From Streptococcus mitis (lineage in GTDB: Bacteria; Bacillota; Bacilli; Lactobacillales; Streptococcaceae): 64,000 nucleotides of DNA. Both the position numbers and the translations under genes were made by a program. This document shows, in pieces, positions 20,081 to 34,200 of the stretch; the first letter of the stretch is position 1, and every line of letters starts with the position of its first letter. Location of the stretch: contig NZ_JPFU01000015.1 of the NCBI RefSeq assembly GCF_000722695.1, forward strand, positions 1-64,000. The letters run 5' to 3'. A model generated the notes under the pieces. It searched no databases. It had not been told where the DNA came from and saw nothing but the letters and a program-made list of their open reading frames with translations.

Positions 20081-20513
20081 GTTGAAGCTCCTCTAAGAGT
20101 TTTTCTGCACGCAAACCCTTGGCTTGGAAGTTTAATCTGCGACCGTCTTCTTCTTTTAGAATTTCCAATTCTAAATAAGTATCTGGCAAGGCATCACCTA
20201 AAAGATGTCCCCACTCGATAACAGTTACGCCACCACCAAAGAGAAACTCATCCAAGTCAATAGAATCAGCATCCCCCTCGATACGATAAACATCTAAATG
20301 GTAAAGTGGAAGACGACCTTCGTACTCTCTCACGATAGTATAAGTTGGACTCTTAATCATCTGAGAAATCTGTAATCCCTTAGCAAGGCCTTTTGTAAAG
20401 GTTGTTTTACCTGCACCCAGCTCTCCAGTTAAGATTAAAACATCATTCTTTTCTAATAAATGGCCCAAACGCTCCCCTAAGGATTGTAGCTCTTCTTCAT
20501 TTTTTGTGTACAT
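20070..20513 (-). CDS. tsaE: tRNA t6A modification ATPase TsaE
   Basis: 147 residues. P-loop ATPase that works with TsaB, TsaC and TsaD in making N6-threonylcarbamoyladenosine at position 37 of ANN-decoding tRNAs. The Walker A loop is GELGAGKTT near residue 30, followed by KSPTYTIVREYEG (switch-like region) and LYHLDVYRIEG, the family hallmark. It starts with a TACCTC-complement ribosome site (GAGGT) right before ATG. First gene of the tsaE-GNAT-lytR unit. Confidence 0.95.
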   Translation of the reverse strand: MYTKNEEELQSLGERLGHLLEKNDVLILTGELGAGKTTFTKGLAKGLQISQMIKSPTYTIVREYEGRLPLYHLDVYRIEGDADSIDLDEFLFGGGVTVIEWGHLLGDALPDTYLELEILKEEDGRRLNFQAKGLRAEKLLEELQHGV

Positions 20514-20608
20514 ACCTCTATTATACCAAAAAGTTATTCTTTGTCGAGATATTATCTGTGAAGTCCAGATTATGAATTATGAGACTTGGGCTGGTTCTTG
20601 TTCTGATT

Positions 20609-21241
20609 TTAAAATAGGAACAGTAAAAAGAGAACTAATAATATATCTCTCATCAAATGGCTATAAAATGAAACTTCCCAACGAATAACTTTTGGCACCA
20701 ACAATCCTAGAAAAAACATTCCCAAGGCAATATAAAATGTCATGGATAATATTGACCAAGGATTTTTGAGAACGATTAAAATAGCTAGTCCACTGATAAA
20801 ACAGACTTGCTTTTTACCCAAAATCTTTTTCAAGGCATATAGATACTTCTGAATCGGTAGAAAGACTAACAAATCAATACCGAATAAGAAAAAGAAACTC
20901 GGTAGAAAGACTTCCACAAACTCTTCACCAGTTGCCCCTCCCGTAAGAACATATTCTATGATAATTAAAGCTAAACCTAAAACATTTACCAATAGCAACA
21001 GAGTATACAAGAGTTGTTTCTTATCTTCTTTAAAAACTGAATAATATTGATTTTGTTGTCCTTTATAGTAGTTTAGTCCTGCCCCAATACTCGCAAGTAG
21101 CAACATACCCACTAAATAATAAAAGCAGTTTTGATTTAACATCAAGGACCAAGTCGATAAACTTAAACAAGAACAGCCACCAAGTCCAAAAACCGTCAGT
21201 AATAACAAAACTTGAATTTGCTTTTTCATTCTTTCCATCAT
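20609..21241 (-). CDS. Polytopic membrane protein of unknown function
   Basis: 210 residues, strongly hydrophobic, with about six membrane segments (near 8-24, 38-54, 78-98, 108-128, 148-160, 168-185, plus a very hydrophobic end LLVLFLLFLF). The first segment ends in GLGGCSC, which looks like a lipobox, but the helix is followed directly by more membrane segments, so lipid modification is doubtful. GGAGGG lies 4-7 nt before the ATGATG start. I do not recognise the family. It sits alone between ndk and tsaE. Confidence 0.7.
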   Translation of the reverse strand: MMERMKKQIQVLLLLTVFGLGGCSCLSLSTWSLMLNQNCFYYLVGMLLLASIGAGLNYYKGQQNQYYSVFKEDKKQLLYTLLLLVNVLGLALIIIEYVLTGGATGEEFVEVFLPSFFFLFGIDLLVFLPIQKYLYALKKILGKKQVCFISGLAILIVLKNPWSILSMTFYIALGMFFLGLLVPKVIRWEVSFYSHLMRDILLVLFLLFLF

Positions 21242-21333
21242 TTTCCCTCCCTTACTTGCTCTTATTATATGCTAGAAATCCTCACTTTTGCTAGAATATT
21301 TCTCAACTGTCAGTTTTCTACTCTAAAACGCAA

Positions 21334-21372
21334 AAAAAGTTTGATGCAAGCAACCCTTACATCAAACTTTTT
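21334..21372 (-). terminator. Terminator of ndk
   Basis: AAAAAGTTTGATG (21334-21346) and CATCAAACTTTTT (21360-21372) form a perfect 13 bp stem with a 13 nt loop, directly next to the ndk stop. Confidence 0.8.
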
Positions 21373-21373
21373 G

Positions 21374-21796
21374 CTATTTACCCTCAAACCAAAGAGCAAT
21401 TTCTCGCTTAGCTGACTCTTCTGAATCTGAACCATGTACAACATTTTGGATAACCTCATTTTCTCCAGCAGCTTTTGCAAAATCACCTCGAATAGTTCCT
21501 GGTAAAGCTTCTTCTGGACGAGTTGCCCCCATCATGGTCCGCCAAGTTTCGATTACTTTGGGACCAGAGATAACGCCTACAAGAATCGGTCCTGAAGTCA
21601 TGAATTCACGAATCGGTGGGTAAAAACTCTGACCAACCAAGTCCTGATAGTGCTGGTCAATCAACTCTTCTGAAACCTGTGAACGCAACTCCAATTTTTC
21701 GATTGTAAAGCCACGCTGTTCGATGCGTTTCAACACTTCACCTACTAATCCTCTTTTTACACCATCTGGTTTAATGATAAAGAATGTTTGTTCCAT
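21374..21796 (-). CDS. ndk: Nucleoside diphosphate kinase
   Basis: 140 residues. Transfers the gamma phosphate between nucleoside di- and triphosphates through a phosphohistidine. It begins [21 protein letters not shown], the family signature, and the catalytic His is in NVVHGSDS near residue 120. Slightly shorter than many orthologues but complete. It has its own terminator and lies about 100 bp after the rpoC terminator. Confidence 0.96.
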   Translation of the reverse strand: MEQTFFIIKPDGVKRGLVGEVLKRIEQRGFTIEKLELRSQVSEELIDQHYQDLVGQSFYPPIREFMTSGPILVGVISGPKVIETWRTMMGATRPEEALPGTIRGDFAKAAGENEVIQNVVHGSDSEESAKREIALWFEGK

Positions 21797-21862
21797 ACTT
21801 GTCTCCTTTGTCAGATTCTTTCTTTTATTTTACCACATTTCATGGAAAAATGGAGAAAGTTT

Positions 21863-21894
21863 TCAGAAAAGAGAAAGAGAACCCGAAGGTTCTC
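21863..21894 (-). terminator. Terminator of rpoBC
   Basis: On the minus strand GAGAACC, loop TTCG, GGTTCTC (21877-21894), then TTTCTCTTTTC. The TTCG tetraloop makes it a strong intrinsic terminator. Confidence 0.85.
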
Positions 21895-21903
21895 CATTCT
21901 CTT

Positions 21904-24900
21904 TTATTCTACTGTTTCTTCCACAGTTTCAACGGCAGTATCTACAACTACTTCTGTTGTTTCTTCGTTTCCTTCTTCCTCTACTGGAGGATTAAGGTAT
22001 TCTTCTTCGTTGATAGCATGTGGTTCAAGGTTACGGTAACGTGCCATACCAGTACCTGCTGGGATAATCTTACCGATGATAACATTTTCCTTAAGTCCAA
22101 GGAGATGGTCTTTCTTACCACGGATAGCTGCGTCAGTGAGGACACGAGTTGTTTCCTGGAAGGAAGCCGCTGACAAGAAACTATTTGTTTCAAGTGAGGC
22201 TTTGGTAATTCCCATAAGAACTGGGCGACCTGTCGCTGGAACTCCACCTGCGACAAGGACATCTTTATTGGCATCTGTAAAGTCATTGATATCCATGAGG
22301 GTACCCATGAGAAGATCTGTGTCACCTGGATCCATGACACGGACTTTACGGATCATTTGACGAACCATTACCTCGATGTGTTTGTCACCGATTTCTACCC
22401 CTTGGCTACGGTAAACTTTTTGTACTTCACCAAGAAGGTAAGTTTCAACTGACAAGACATCACGAACTGCAAGGAGACGTTTTGGTTGGATAGAACCTTC
22501 TGTAAGAGCAGCACCACGCGCTACTTGGTCTCCAACTTCTACACGCATACGAGCTGTAAATGGAACAACATATTCGCCTTCGCCAGTTTCACCCTTAACA
22601 AAGACTTTCTTGGTACGAGTTGAAGCGTCTTCTTCGATAGCAGTAACTTGTCCTTTAACCTCTGTGATAACCGCTTCCCCTTTAGGATTGCGGGCTTCAA
22701 AGATTTCTTGGACACGAGGAAGACCCTGAGTGATATCGGTATTTGAGGCAACCCCACCCGTGTGGAAGGTACGCATTGTAAGCTGTGTACCAGGTTCCCC
22801 GATAGATTGGGCAGCGATTGTACCAACTGCTTCACCAACTTCAACCGCATCACCAGTCGCCAAGTTGATACCATAACAGTGACGGCAGACACCGTGACGA
22901 GTGTTACATGTAAATACAGAGCGGATAGTGACTTCTTCCACACCAGCATTGACAATTTCACGCGCCTTGTCTTCTGTAATCAACTCATTTGGACCAATAA
23001 TCACTGCACCAGTTTCTGGATGTTTAACAGTTTTCTTAGTGTAACGACCATTGAGACGCTCTTCGAGAGATTCAATCATCTCTTTTCCTTCTGCGATAGA
23101 GCGGATCAAGAGACCACGGTCAGTTCCACAGTCGTCCTCACGGATGATAACGTCTTGGGCAACGTCAACCAAACGACGAGTCAAGTAACCTGAGTCGGCT
23201 GTCTTAAGGGCCGTATCGGTCATACCTTTACGGGCACCGTGAGTTGAGAAGAACATTTCGAGTACTGACAAACCTTCGCGGAAGTTTGAAAGGATTGGCA
23301 ATTCCATGATACGTCCGTTCGGAGCAGCCATCAGACCACGCATACCGGCAAGCTGTGAGAAGTTTGAGATGTTACCACGGGCTCCAGAGTCCATCATCAT
23401 AACGATTGGATTCTTAGGATCTTGGTTGGCAATCAAGCGTTTCTCAAGTTTTTCACGAGCAGCACGCCATTCAGCTGTAACGGCATTGTAACGCTCGTCG
23501 TCTGTGATCATACCACGACGGAATTGTTTTGTGATTTGTTCTACACGTTTGTGTGATTCTTCAATGATTTCAGCCTTGTCATCAACGACTGGGATATCGG
23601 CAATCCCCACTGTCAATCCTGCAAGAGTTGAGTGGTGGTAACCAAGGTTCTTCATACGGTCAAGTAGGGCAGAAGTTTCTGTCGTACGGAAACGTTTGAA
23701 GATTTCAGCGATGATATTTCCAAGGTTTTTCTTCTTGAATGGAGGGTTGAGTTCAAGTTTGCTGATTGCTTCCTTGATATCTCCACCAAGTGGCAAGAAG
23801 TATTTAGCTGGAACGCCTTCTATCAAGTTGGCATTGTTTGGTTCTTGCAAGTATGGTAGACCCTCTGGCATGATGTCATTGAAGAGGATTTTACCAACTG
23901 TTGTAAGCAAGACCTTGTGTTTTTGCTCTTCTGTCCATGGTTTGTTGAGACTGTCAGTTGCAATACCTACACGTGAATGAAGGTGAACATAACCATTACG
24001 GTAAGCCATAACAGCTTCGTCACGGTCTTTGAAGACCATTCCTTCACCTTCACGACCAGCTTCTTCCATAGTCAAGTAGTAGTTACCCAAAACCATATCC
24101 TGTGATGGAGTAACAACTGGTTTACCATCTTTCGGGTTCAAGATGTGCTCAGCAGCGAGCATGAGGATACGCGCTTCTGCTTGGGCTTCTTCTGAAAGTG
24201 GTACGTGGATGGCCATTTGGTCCCCGTCAAAGTCGGCATTGTAGGCTTCACAGACAAGTGGGTGCAAGCGAAGGGCCTTACCATCAATCAAGACTGGCTC
24301 GAAGGCTTGGATACCCAAACGGTGAAGGGTCGGTGCGCGGTTAAGAAGTACTGGGTGTTCTTTGATCACTTCTTCAAGAATATCCCAGATACGCTCATCT
24401 CCGCGTTCCACCAAGCGTTTAGCTGCTTTGACGTTTTGCACGATATCACGCGCAACGATTTCACGCATGACAAATGGTTTAAAGAGCTCGATCGCCATTT
24501 CACGTGGTACACCACATTGGTACATCTTAAGAGTTGGACCAACGGCGATAACAGAACGTCCTGAGAAGTCAACACGTTTACCGAGCAAGTTTTGACGGAA
24601 GCGTCCTTGTTTACCTTTAAGCATGTGGCTCAATGATTTCAGTGGACGGCTACCTGGTCCTGTGATTGGACGACCACGACGACCATTGTCAATCAAAGCG
24701 TCAACCGCTTCTTGAAGCATACGCTTCTCATTTTGAACGATAATACCTGGTGCATTCAACTCAAGCAAACGAGCCAAACGGTTGTTACGGTTGATAACAC
24801 GGCGGTAAAGGTCATTCAAGTCAGATGAGGCAAAACGGCCACCATCCAACTGCAACATTGGACGAAGATCTGGTGGAATAACCGGAAGGATGTTGAGAAT

Positions 24901-25581
24901 CATCCATTCAGGTTTGTTTCCAGACTTGTAAAAGGCATCCAAAACATCCAAACGACGGATGGCTTTAACACGTTTTTGTCCAGTAGCTGTTTTCAACTCT
25001 TCTTTGAGTTCAGCAATTTCTTTTTCAAGATCTACTTGTTTCAAGAGGTCTTGGATAGCTTCGGCACCCATCTTGGCAACGAATGATCCATAACCATACT
25101 CACGCAAGCGCTCACGGTATTCGCGCTCTGTCATGATAGACTTGTGCTCAAGTGGTGTATCCTTAGGATCAATCACCACATAAGCCGCAAAGTAGATAAC
25201 TTCCTCGAGGGCACGAGGGCTCATATCAAGGGTCAAGCCCATACGGCTTGGAATCCCCTTGAAGTACCAGATGTGAGATACAGGAGCTTTCAATTCGATA
25301 TGTCCCATACGCTCACGACGAACTTTCGTACGCGTTACTTCAACCCCGCAGCGGTCACAAACAATCCCTCTGTAACGAATGCGTTTGTACTTACCACAAG
25401 CACATTCCCAGTCTTTTGTAGGACCAAAGATAACTTCATCAAAGAGTCCTTCACGTTCTGGTTTCAAGGTACGGTAATTGATTGTTTCAGGTTTTTTGAC
25501 TTCTCCATAAGACCATGAACGGACTTTGCTTGGAGAAGCTAGGGTGATTTGCATACTTTTAAAACGATTTACATCAACCAC
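21904..25581 (-). CDS. rpoC: RNA polymerase beta' subunit
   Basis: 1225 residues. Catalytic subunit of RNA polymerase, with the Mg2+-binding NADFDGDQM loop and the N-terminal zinc ribbon [19 protein letters not shown]. The second zinc site is also visible ([11 protein letters not shown]). Length and sequence are as expected for a mitis-group streptococcus. The tail is acidic ([16 protein letters not shown]). It follows rpoB by 32 bp in the same operon. Confidence 0.98.
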   Translation of the reverse strand: MVDVNRFKSMQITLASPSKVRSWSYGEVKKPETINYRTLKPEREGLFDEVIFGPTKDWECACGKYKRIRYRGIVCDRCGVEVTRTKVRRERMGHIELKAPVSHIWYFKGIPSRMGLTLDMSPRALEEVIYFAAYVVIDPKDTPLEHKSIMTEREYRERLREYGYGSFVAKMGAEAIQDLLKQVDLEKEIAELKEELKTATGQKRVKAIRRLDVLDAFYKSGNKPEWMILNILPVIPPDLRPMLQLDGGRFASSDLNDLYRRVINRNNRLARLLELNAPGIIVQNEKRMLQEAVDALIDNGRRGRPITGPGSRPLKSLSHMLKGKQGRFRQNLLGKRVDFSGRSVIAVGPTLKMYQCGVPREMAIELFKPFVMREIVARDIVQNVKAAKRLVERGDERIWDILEEVIKEHPVLLNRAPTLHRLGIQAFEPVLIDGKALRLHPLVCEAYNADFDGDQMAIHVPLSEEAQAEARILMLAAEHILNPKDGKPVVTPSQDMVLGNYYLTMEEAGREGEGMVFKDRDEAVMAYRNGYVHLHSRVGIATDSLNKPWTEEQKHKVLLTTVGKILFNDIMPEGLPYLQEPNNANLIEGVPAKYFLPLGGDIKEAISKLELNPPFKKKNLGNIIAEIFKRFRTTETSALLDRMKNLGYHHSTLAGLTVGIADIPVVDDKAEIIEESHKRVEQITKQFRRGMITDDERYNAVTAEWRAAREKLEKRLIANQDPKNPIVMMMDSGARGNISNFSQLAGMRGLMAAPNGRIMELPILSNFREGLSVLEMFFSTHGARKGMTDTALKTADSGYLTRRLVDVAQDVIIREDDCGTDRGLLIRSIAEGKEMIESLEERLNGRYTKKTVKHPETGAVIIGPNELITEDKAREIVNAGVEEVTIRSVFTCNTRHGVCRHCYGINLATGDAVEVGEAVGTIAAQSIGEPGTQLTMRTFHTGGVASNTDITQGLPRVQEIFEARNPKGEAVITEVKGQVTAIEEDASTRTKKVFVKGETGEGEYVVPFTARMRVEVGDQVARGAALTEGSIQPKRLLAVRDVLSVETYLLGEVQKVYRSQGVEIGDKHIEVMVRQMIRKVRVMDPGDTDLLMGTLMDINDFTDANKDVLVAGGVPATGRPVLMGITKASLETNSFLSAASFQETTRVLTDAAIRGKKDHLLGLKENVIIGKIIPAGTGMARYRNLEPHAINEEEYLNPPVEEEGNEETTEVVVDTAVETVEETVE

Positions 25582-25613
25582 TATTTCTTCCCTTTCTATT
25601 CTAAGTGAACTGC

Positions 25614-29225
<3,612 letters not shown>

Positions 29226-29371
29226 GATGATTCTCCTTTGTAAATAAGTTCCAAGCCTTGTCAATCAGGCTTTTCTAATCGTCATATGGTTTTAAAAACC
29301 CCTATCACCGTGTCCTTTGGGCGAATTTTCAGAATCTTTAAGTCTTTGTTACAAATGCTCAAAATCATGAA

Positions 29372-29424
29372 AAAAAGCACAAAAAGAGCAGCTAAATCTG
29401 ACTTTTTCAGAAGATTTAACTGCT
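29372..29424 (-). terminator. Attenuator-like terminator in the rpoBC leader
   Basis: On the minus strand AGCAGTTAAATCT (29412-29424) pairs with AGATTTAGCTGCT (29387-29399, one G-U pair), then CTTTTTGTGCTTTTTTT. It lies about 50 nt after the predicted start site and 150 nt before rpoB, with no gene between, so it should end some rpoBC transcripts early. Confidence 0.7.
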
Positions 29425-29431
29425 GTGAGCC

Positions 29432-29455
29432 TTGTCTGGACAATATTTCAGACAA
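29432..29455 (-). other. Second hairpin in the rpoBC leader
   Basis: TTGTCTG (29432-29438) and CAGACAA (29449-29455) form a 7 bp stem just upstream, in transcript order, of the attenuator hairpin. It could act as an alternative or protein-bound structure; that is inference. Confidence 0.5.
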
Positions 29456-29479
29456 AACCTACGACAAATGATTACTCAT

Positions 29480-29508
29480 ATTATACCCTATTTAGCTAGA
29501 TTTTTCAA
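29480..29508 (-). promoter_or_regulatory. Promoter of rpoBC
   Basis: On the minus strand: -35 TTGAAA (29503-29508), 17 bp spacer, -10 TATAAT (29480-29485). Confidence 0.8.
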
Positions 29509-29649
29509 GGGAATCTGTAGATTTTTGGTAAATTTTTTCCTATAAAAAATTGAATTCAACTATTACTTTGCAAATTTCATTTTCAGTTTAATAGTCCAAT
29601 AAAAATATAGCAAATTCAGATTCTCCTATTTTATCCTAGGCTGTTTTTC

Positions 29650-29678
29650 TTGACTTTACTAGGTTTTTCTTTTAATAT
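29650..29678 (+). promoter_or_regulatory. Promoter of the Mga-like regulator
   Basis: -35 TTGACT (29650-29655), 17 bp spacer, -10 TAATAT (29673-29678). It diverges from the rpoBC promoter, with about 140 bp of AT-rich DNA between. Confidence 0.7.
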
Positions 29679-29707
29679 ATATGTATAAATATATAGGGAG
29701 GTTTATT

Positions 29708-31192
29708 ATGGATATTTTGCTTTCTGAAACAGAACAGAATTTGCTAGTGTTACTGGAAGAATTAATCAAGCACCATGATTGGATAGAACTTCCAGTCTTG
29801 GCTGAGAATCTGAATTTTTCAATAGAAGAATTGCAAGAACACCTTTCTAGGCTCGAGCAATTATTCCCAAACCTCCTTATTCGATCAACAAAAGAAGGCA
29901 TTCAGTTGCAGTTTGACTTTCAAAACACCTTGGATCCTCGGATTGCAATCTTTGAACAATCTACAACCTACTCTTTTTTGCACCGTCTATTTTTTAAAGA
30001 GGGACAAGGACTTGAGCAACTGTGTCAGGCACTTTCGACTAATCCAGAGCAGATTGAGGAAATCATCCAGTATCTAAATACTAAACTCCCACAACATTAT
30101 GACATCAAAGTCCAACTTTCTCCTTTAGGCATGGAGGGAGCAGAAGAAGACATTCGCGCCTTTTATCTGGACTACTTTATCCAAAGTTACACCTTTCTTG
30201 ATTGGCCCTTCCCTTTTATTTCTGAAGAGGCACTCACTCAGCTGATTCAGCTATTTTTAAAGGCCCAACAAGTTTCACCCAACCTCAGTAGCTTACGGCA
30301 AATCAAATATACCCTGGCTATCAATCTAGAGCGATTCAATAAGGGACGTTTCATTGAAAATCCTAGTCCGCTCTTAACCAGTCATTACAGTTCCCTCATA
30401 CAAATTCCCCAGTTTGAACAAGATATCAAAAAACTGGCTAAAAAACTCGATTTTGAAGCTACAAAGGAGACACTGGAACAGCTATTTTCAAACCCAATCA
30501 AATCTCATCAAATTACAAACAAGCCTAGTAATGGAGCTTTAGGAGACATTCATCAGATTCAAAAATCTTATCGTTTATTGAGTCAAATCTTAGAAGAGTT
30601 AGCTAAAGAATTTCATCTGCAGATTGAAAATCGCGAGGAATTGATTTGGCTCCTCCACTATACTGCCCAATCTGATTTCTTCCATCTACTCAGTGACCAG
30701 TCTCTTGACAAACAGAGATTCCTGATTTTAAGCAATTATCAAGCAGAATTTCCAAAACTATTTGAAGTAAGTCAACACAAATTCCAATCTTACCTTACTG
30801 AAATGGGACTCGAAAGTCACTCCATTAAGCTACAAGAACTTGTCTACACCTTTTCGATTCAAGGGCGACGTATTTTAGTCCAATTACTTCAAAAACTTCC
30901 CAAAATACGTGTTTTAGTCATTGGTCATCTGGATAGCCATCATGCACAAAACCTTATCGACACCCTAACTCACTACGGCAATAATCTCTATCTATTTGAT
31001 TCTTGGGAAGAATCTGCTATTTCTTTCTCAAGTCTCAATCAAATCCCTCACGATATTGTGATCACTACCTTTCCTGTTTCCAATTGTCCGAAACCCATTA
31101 TTTGTAGTCGGAATCTTTCTACTGCAGAACTATTTCACCACCTCCACCTGCTGGCTTCTCAAATTCATAAAGAAAGACTGGCTGAATCGTAA
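29708..31192 (+). CDS. Mga/PRD-like transcriptional regulator
   Basis: 494 residues. The N-terminal ~90 look like tandem helix-turn-helix domains (LLVLLEELIKHHDWIELPVL then LNFSIEELQEHLSRLEQLFP). The middle resembles the PRD-type regions of Mga-family regulators, and the end (KIRVLVIGHLDSHHAQNLID) resembles an EIIB-like domain. The start at 29708 is set by GGGAGG 6 nt upstream; an in-frame ATG 9 codons earlier lacks one. Mga proteins respond to sugar phosphotransfer status and activate surface genes. The neighbouring surface pullulanase spuA, 108 bp downstream, is an obvious candidate target, although a terminator lies between. Family assignment is moderate. Confidence 0.65.
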   Translation: MDILLSETEQNLLVLLEELIKHHDWIELPVLAENLNFSIEELQEHLSRLEQLFPNLLIRSTKEGIQLQFDFQNTLDPRIAIFEQSTTYSFLHRLFFKEGQGLEQLCQALSTNPEQIEEIIQYLNTKLPQHYDIKVQLSPLGMEGAEEDIRAFYLDYFIQSYTFLDWPFPFISEEALTQLIQLFLKAQQVSPNLSSLRQIKYTLAINLERFNKGRFIENPSPLLTSHYSSLIQIPQFEQDIKKLAKKLDFEATKETLEQLFSNPIKSHQITNKPSNGALGDIHQIQKSYRLLSQILEELAKEFHLQIENREELIWLLHYTAQSDFFHLLSDQSLDKQRFLILSNYQAEFPKLFEVSQHKFQSYLTEMGLESHSIKLQELVYTFSIQGRRILVQLLQKLPKIRVLVIGHLDSHHAQNLIDTLTHYGNNLYLFDSWEESAISFSSLNQIPHDIVITTFPVSNCPKPIICSRNLSTAELFHHLHLLASQIHKERLAES

Positions 31193-31215
31193 CAAAATTT
31201 GTTACGATTTTTTCT
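31185..31215 (+). terminator. Terminator of the Mga-like gene
   Basis: AATCGTAACAAA (31185-31196) and TTTGTTACGATT (31198-31209) form a near-continuous palindrome followed by TTTTTC. The 5' arm contains the stop codon. Confidence 0.8.
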
Positions 31216-31229
31216 TTTAGTTCAATTTT

Positions 31230-31244
31230 AGGAAAACGCTTGCA
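31230..31244 (+). promoter_or_regulatory. CcpA cre-like site at the spuA -35
   Basis: AGGAAAACGCTTGCA fits the cre consensus WTGNAANCGNWNNCW with one mismatch. It overlaps the -35 of spuA, so glucose-dependent repression by CcpA is predicted. Confidence 0.65.
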
Positions 31245-31268
31245 TCTTATTTTACTAAGTGCTATACT
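31240..31268 (+). promoter_or_regulatory. Promoter of spuA
   Basis: -35 TTGCAT (31240-31245), 17 bp spacer, -10 TATACT (31263-31268); the leader is about 25 nt to the GGAG and ATG. Confidence 0.75.
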
Positions 31269-31299
31269 GATAAAGAAATTCATTTATAGGAGAATAATT

Positions 31300-34200
31300 A
31301 TGAAAAGAACAACTTCTCAAACTGAGAAAAAAATGGTCTACAGCATCCGTTCCCTCAAGAATGGAACTGGTTCTGTCCTTATCGGCGCAAGCTTTGTCCT
31401 ACTTGCCATGGCTACACCAACTATCTCAGCCAACGAAAATACACCAACCACTAATGCAAGTAATAGTGAAACTACTACTGCCCTTGTCCAACCTCTTACT
31501 GATACAACAGCCAGCACTGGTAAGCAAGAAAGTGATCTTTCTGTACCTAAAAATGCAAACGCTTCCCTAGAGAAAAAAGAAGAAAAACCTGCAACAGAGA
31601 CATTTAGTCCTGCTGCAAGTCCAGCTGATTCAGCACCACAAACTGGACAAGATCGTTCAAGTGAGCCAACGACTTCTACTAGTCCAGTAACGACTGAAAC
31701 TAAAGCGGAAGAGCCAATCGAAGACAACTACTTCCGTATCCACGTCAAAAAACTTCCTGAAGAAAACAAGGATGCTCAAGGACTATGGACTTGGGACGAT
31801 GTTGAAAAACCTTCTGAAAACTGGCCTAACGGTGCCTTGTCCTTTAAAGACGCCAAAAAAGATGACTACGGCTACTACCTAGATGTCAAATTAAAGGGAG
31901 AGCAAGCCAAGAAAATTAGCTTCCTTATCAATAATGCAGCTGGAAAAAATCTAACTGGCGATAAATCGGCCGAAAAACTAGTTCCAAAAATGAACGAGGC
32001 TTGGTTGGACCAAGATTACAAGGTTTTCTCTTACGAACCACAACCTGCAGGGACTGTTCGCGTCAACTACTACCGTACAGATGGCAACTATGATAAGAAA
32101 TCTCTTTGGTACTGGGGAGATGTGAAAAATCCAAGTAGCGCTCAATGGCCTGACGGAACAGACTTTACAGCTACAGGAAAATACGGTCGCTATATTGACA
32201 TTCCTCTTAAGGATGCCGCAAAAGAATTCGGCTTTTTATTACTAGATGAGAGCAAACAAGGAGACGACGTGAAAATCCGTAAAGAAGATTATAAGTTCAC
32301 AGATTTGAAAAACCATAGCCAAATTTTCCTAAAAGACGATGATGAATCGATTTACACAAATCCATACTATGTCCATGATATCCGTATGACAGGGGCTCAG
32401 CACGTAGGCACTTCTAGCATTGAGAGTAGTTTTTCAACACTGGTCGGTGCCAAAAAAGAAGATATTCTCAAGCACTCCAATATCACTAATCACCTAGGAA
32501 ACAAGGTAACTATCACCGATGTCGCAATCGATGAAGCTGGCAAGAAAGTGACTTACAGCGGAGATTTCTCGGACACAAAACATCCCTATACTGTTAGCTA
32601 CAATTCCGACCAATTCACTACCAAAACAAGCTGGCGACTTAAAGATGAGACATACAGTTATGATGGCAAACTTGGAGCTGACCTAAAAGAAGAAGGAAAA
32701 CAAGTTGATTTAACCCTTTGGTCACCAAGTGCTGATAAGGTTTCTGTTGTTGTCTACGACAAGAATGACCCTGAAAAAGTGGTTGGAACTGTCGCTCTTG
32801 AAAAAGGGGAAAGAGGAACTTGGAAACAAACTCTAGATGGCACAAACAAACTAGGCATCACGGATTTCACTGGCTACTATTATCAATACCAAATCGAGCG
32901 TCAAGGTAAAACTGTTCTTGCACTCGATCCTTACGCTAAATCCCTCGCTGCTTGGAATAGTGACGATGCCAAGATTGACGATGCCCATAAAGTGGCTAAA
33001 GCCGCCTTTGTAAATCCAGCTAAACTAGGACCTCAAGACTTGACTTATGGTAAGATTCACAATTTCAAGACTCGTGAAGATGCCGTTATCTACGAAGCTC
33101 ATGTGCGCGACTTCACTTCAGATCCTGCCATTGCAAAAGACTTGACCAAACCATTTGGTACCTTTGAAGCCTTCATTGAAAAACTAGACTACCTCAAAGA
33201 CTTGGGTGTAACCCACATCCAGCTCCTTCCAGTCTTGTCTTACTACTTTGTCAATGAATTGAAAAATCATGAACGCTTGTCTGACTATGCTTCAAGCAAC
33301 AGCAATTACAACTGGGGATATGACCCTCAAAATTACTTCTCCTTGACTGGTATGTACTCAAGCGATCCTAAGAATCCAGAAAAACGAATCGCAGAATTCA
33401 AAAACCTCATCAATGAAATCCACAAACGTGGCATGGGAGCTATCCTGGACGTAGTTTACAACCATACAGCCAAAGTCGATATCTTTGAAGATTTAGAACC
33501 AAACTACTACCACTTTATGGATGCTGATGGTACACCTCGCACTAGCTTTGGTGGTGGACGTTTGGGAACAACCCATCATATGACCAAACGACTCCTAGTT
33601 GACTCTATCAAATATCTAGTTGATACCTACAAAGTGGATGGATTCCGCTTCGATATGATGGGAGACCATGATGCAGCTTCTATCGAAGAAGCTTACAAGG
33701 CCGCACGCGCCCTCAATCCAAACCTAATCATGCTTGGTGAAGGTTGGAGAACCTATGCTGGTGATGAGAACATGCCTACTAAAGCTGCTGATCAAGATTG
33801 GATGAAACATACCGATACTGTCGCTGTCTTTTCAGATGACATCCGTAACAACCTCAAATCTGGTTATCCAAACGAAGGTCAACCTGCCTTTATCACAGGT
33901 GGCAAGCGTGATATCAACACTATCTTCAAAAATCTCATTGCTCAACCAACCAACTTTGAAGCAGACAGTCCTGGAGATGTCATCCAATACATCGCAGCAC
34001 ATGATAACTTGACCCTCTTTGACATCATCGCTCAGTCTATTAAAAAAGACCCCAGCAAGGCTGAAAACTATACTGAAATCCACCGTCGTTTGCGACTTGG
34101 AAACCTCATGGTCTTGACAGCTCAAGGAACTCCATTTATCCACTCTGGTCAGGAATACGGACGTACTAAACAATTCCGTGACCCAGCCTACAAGACTCCC

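Noticed and set aside
29324..29338. Second CodY-like sequence (AATTTTCAGAATCTT) in the rpoBC leader
   Set aside because: Two mismatches, downstream of the promoter, and no reason for CodY control of RNA polymerase; probably chance in AT-rich DNA.
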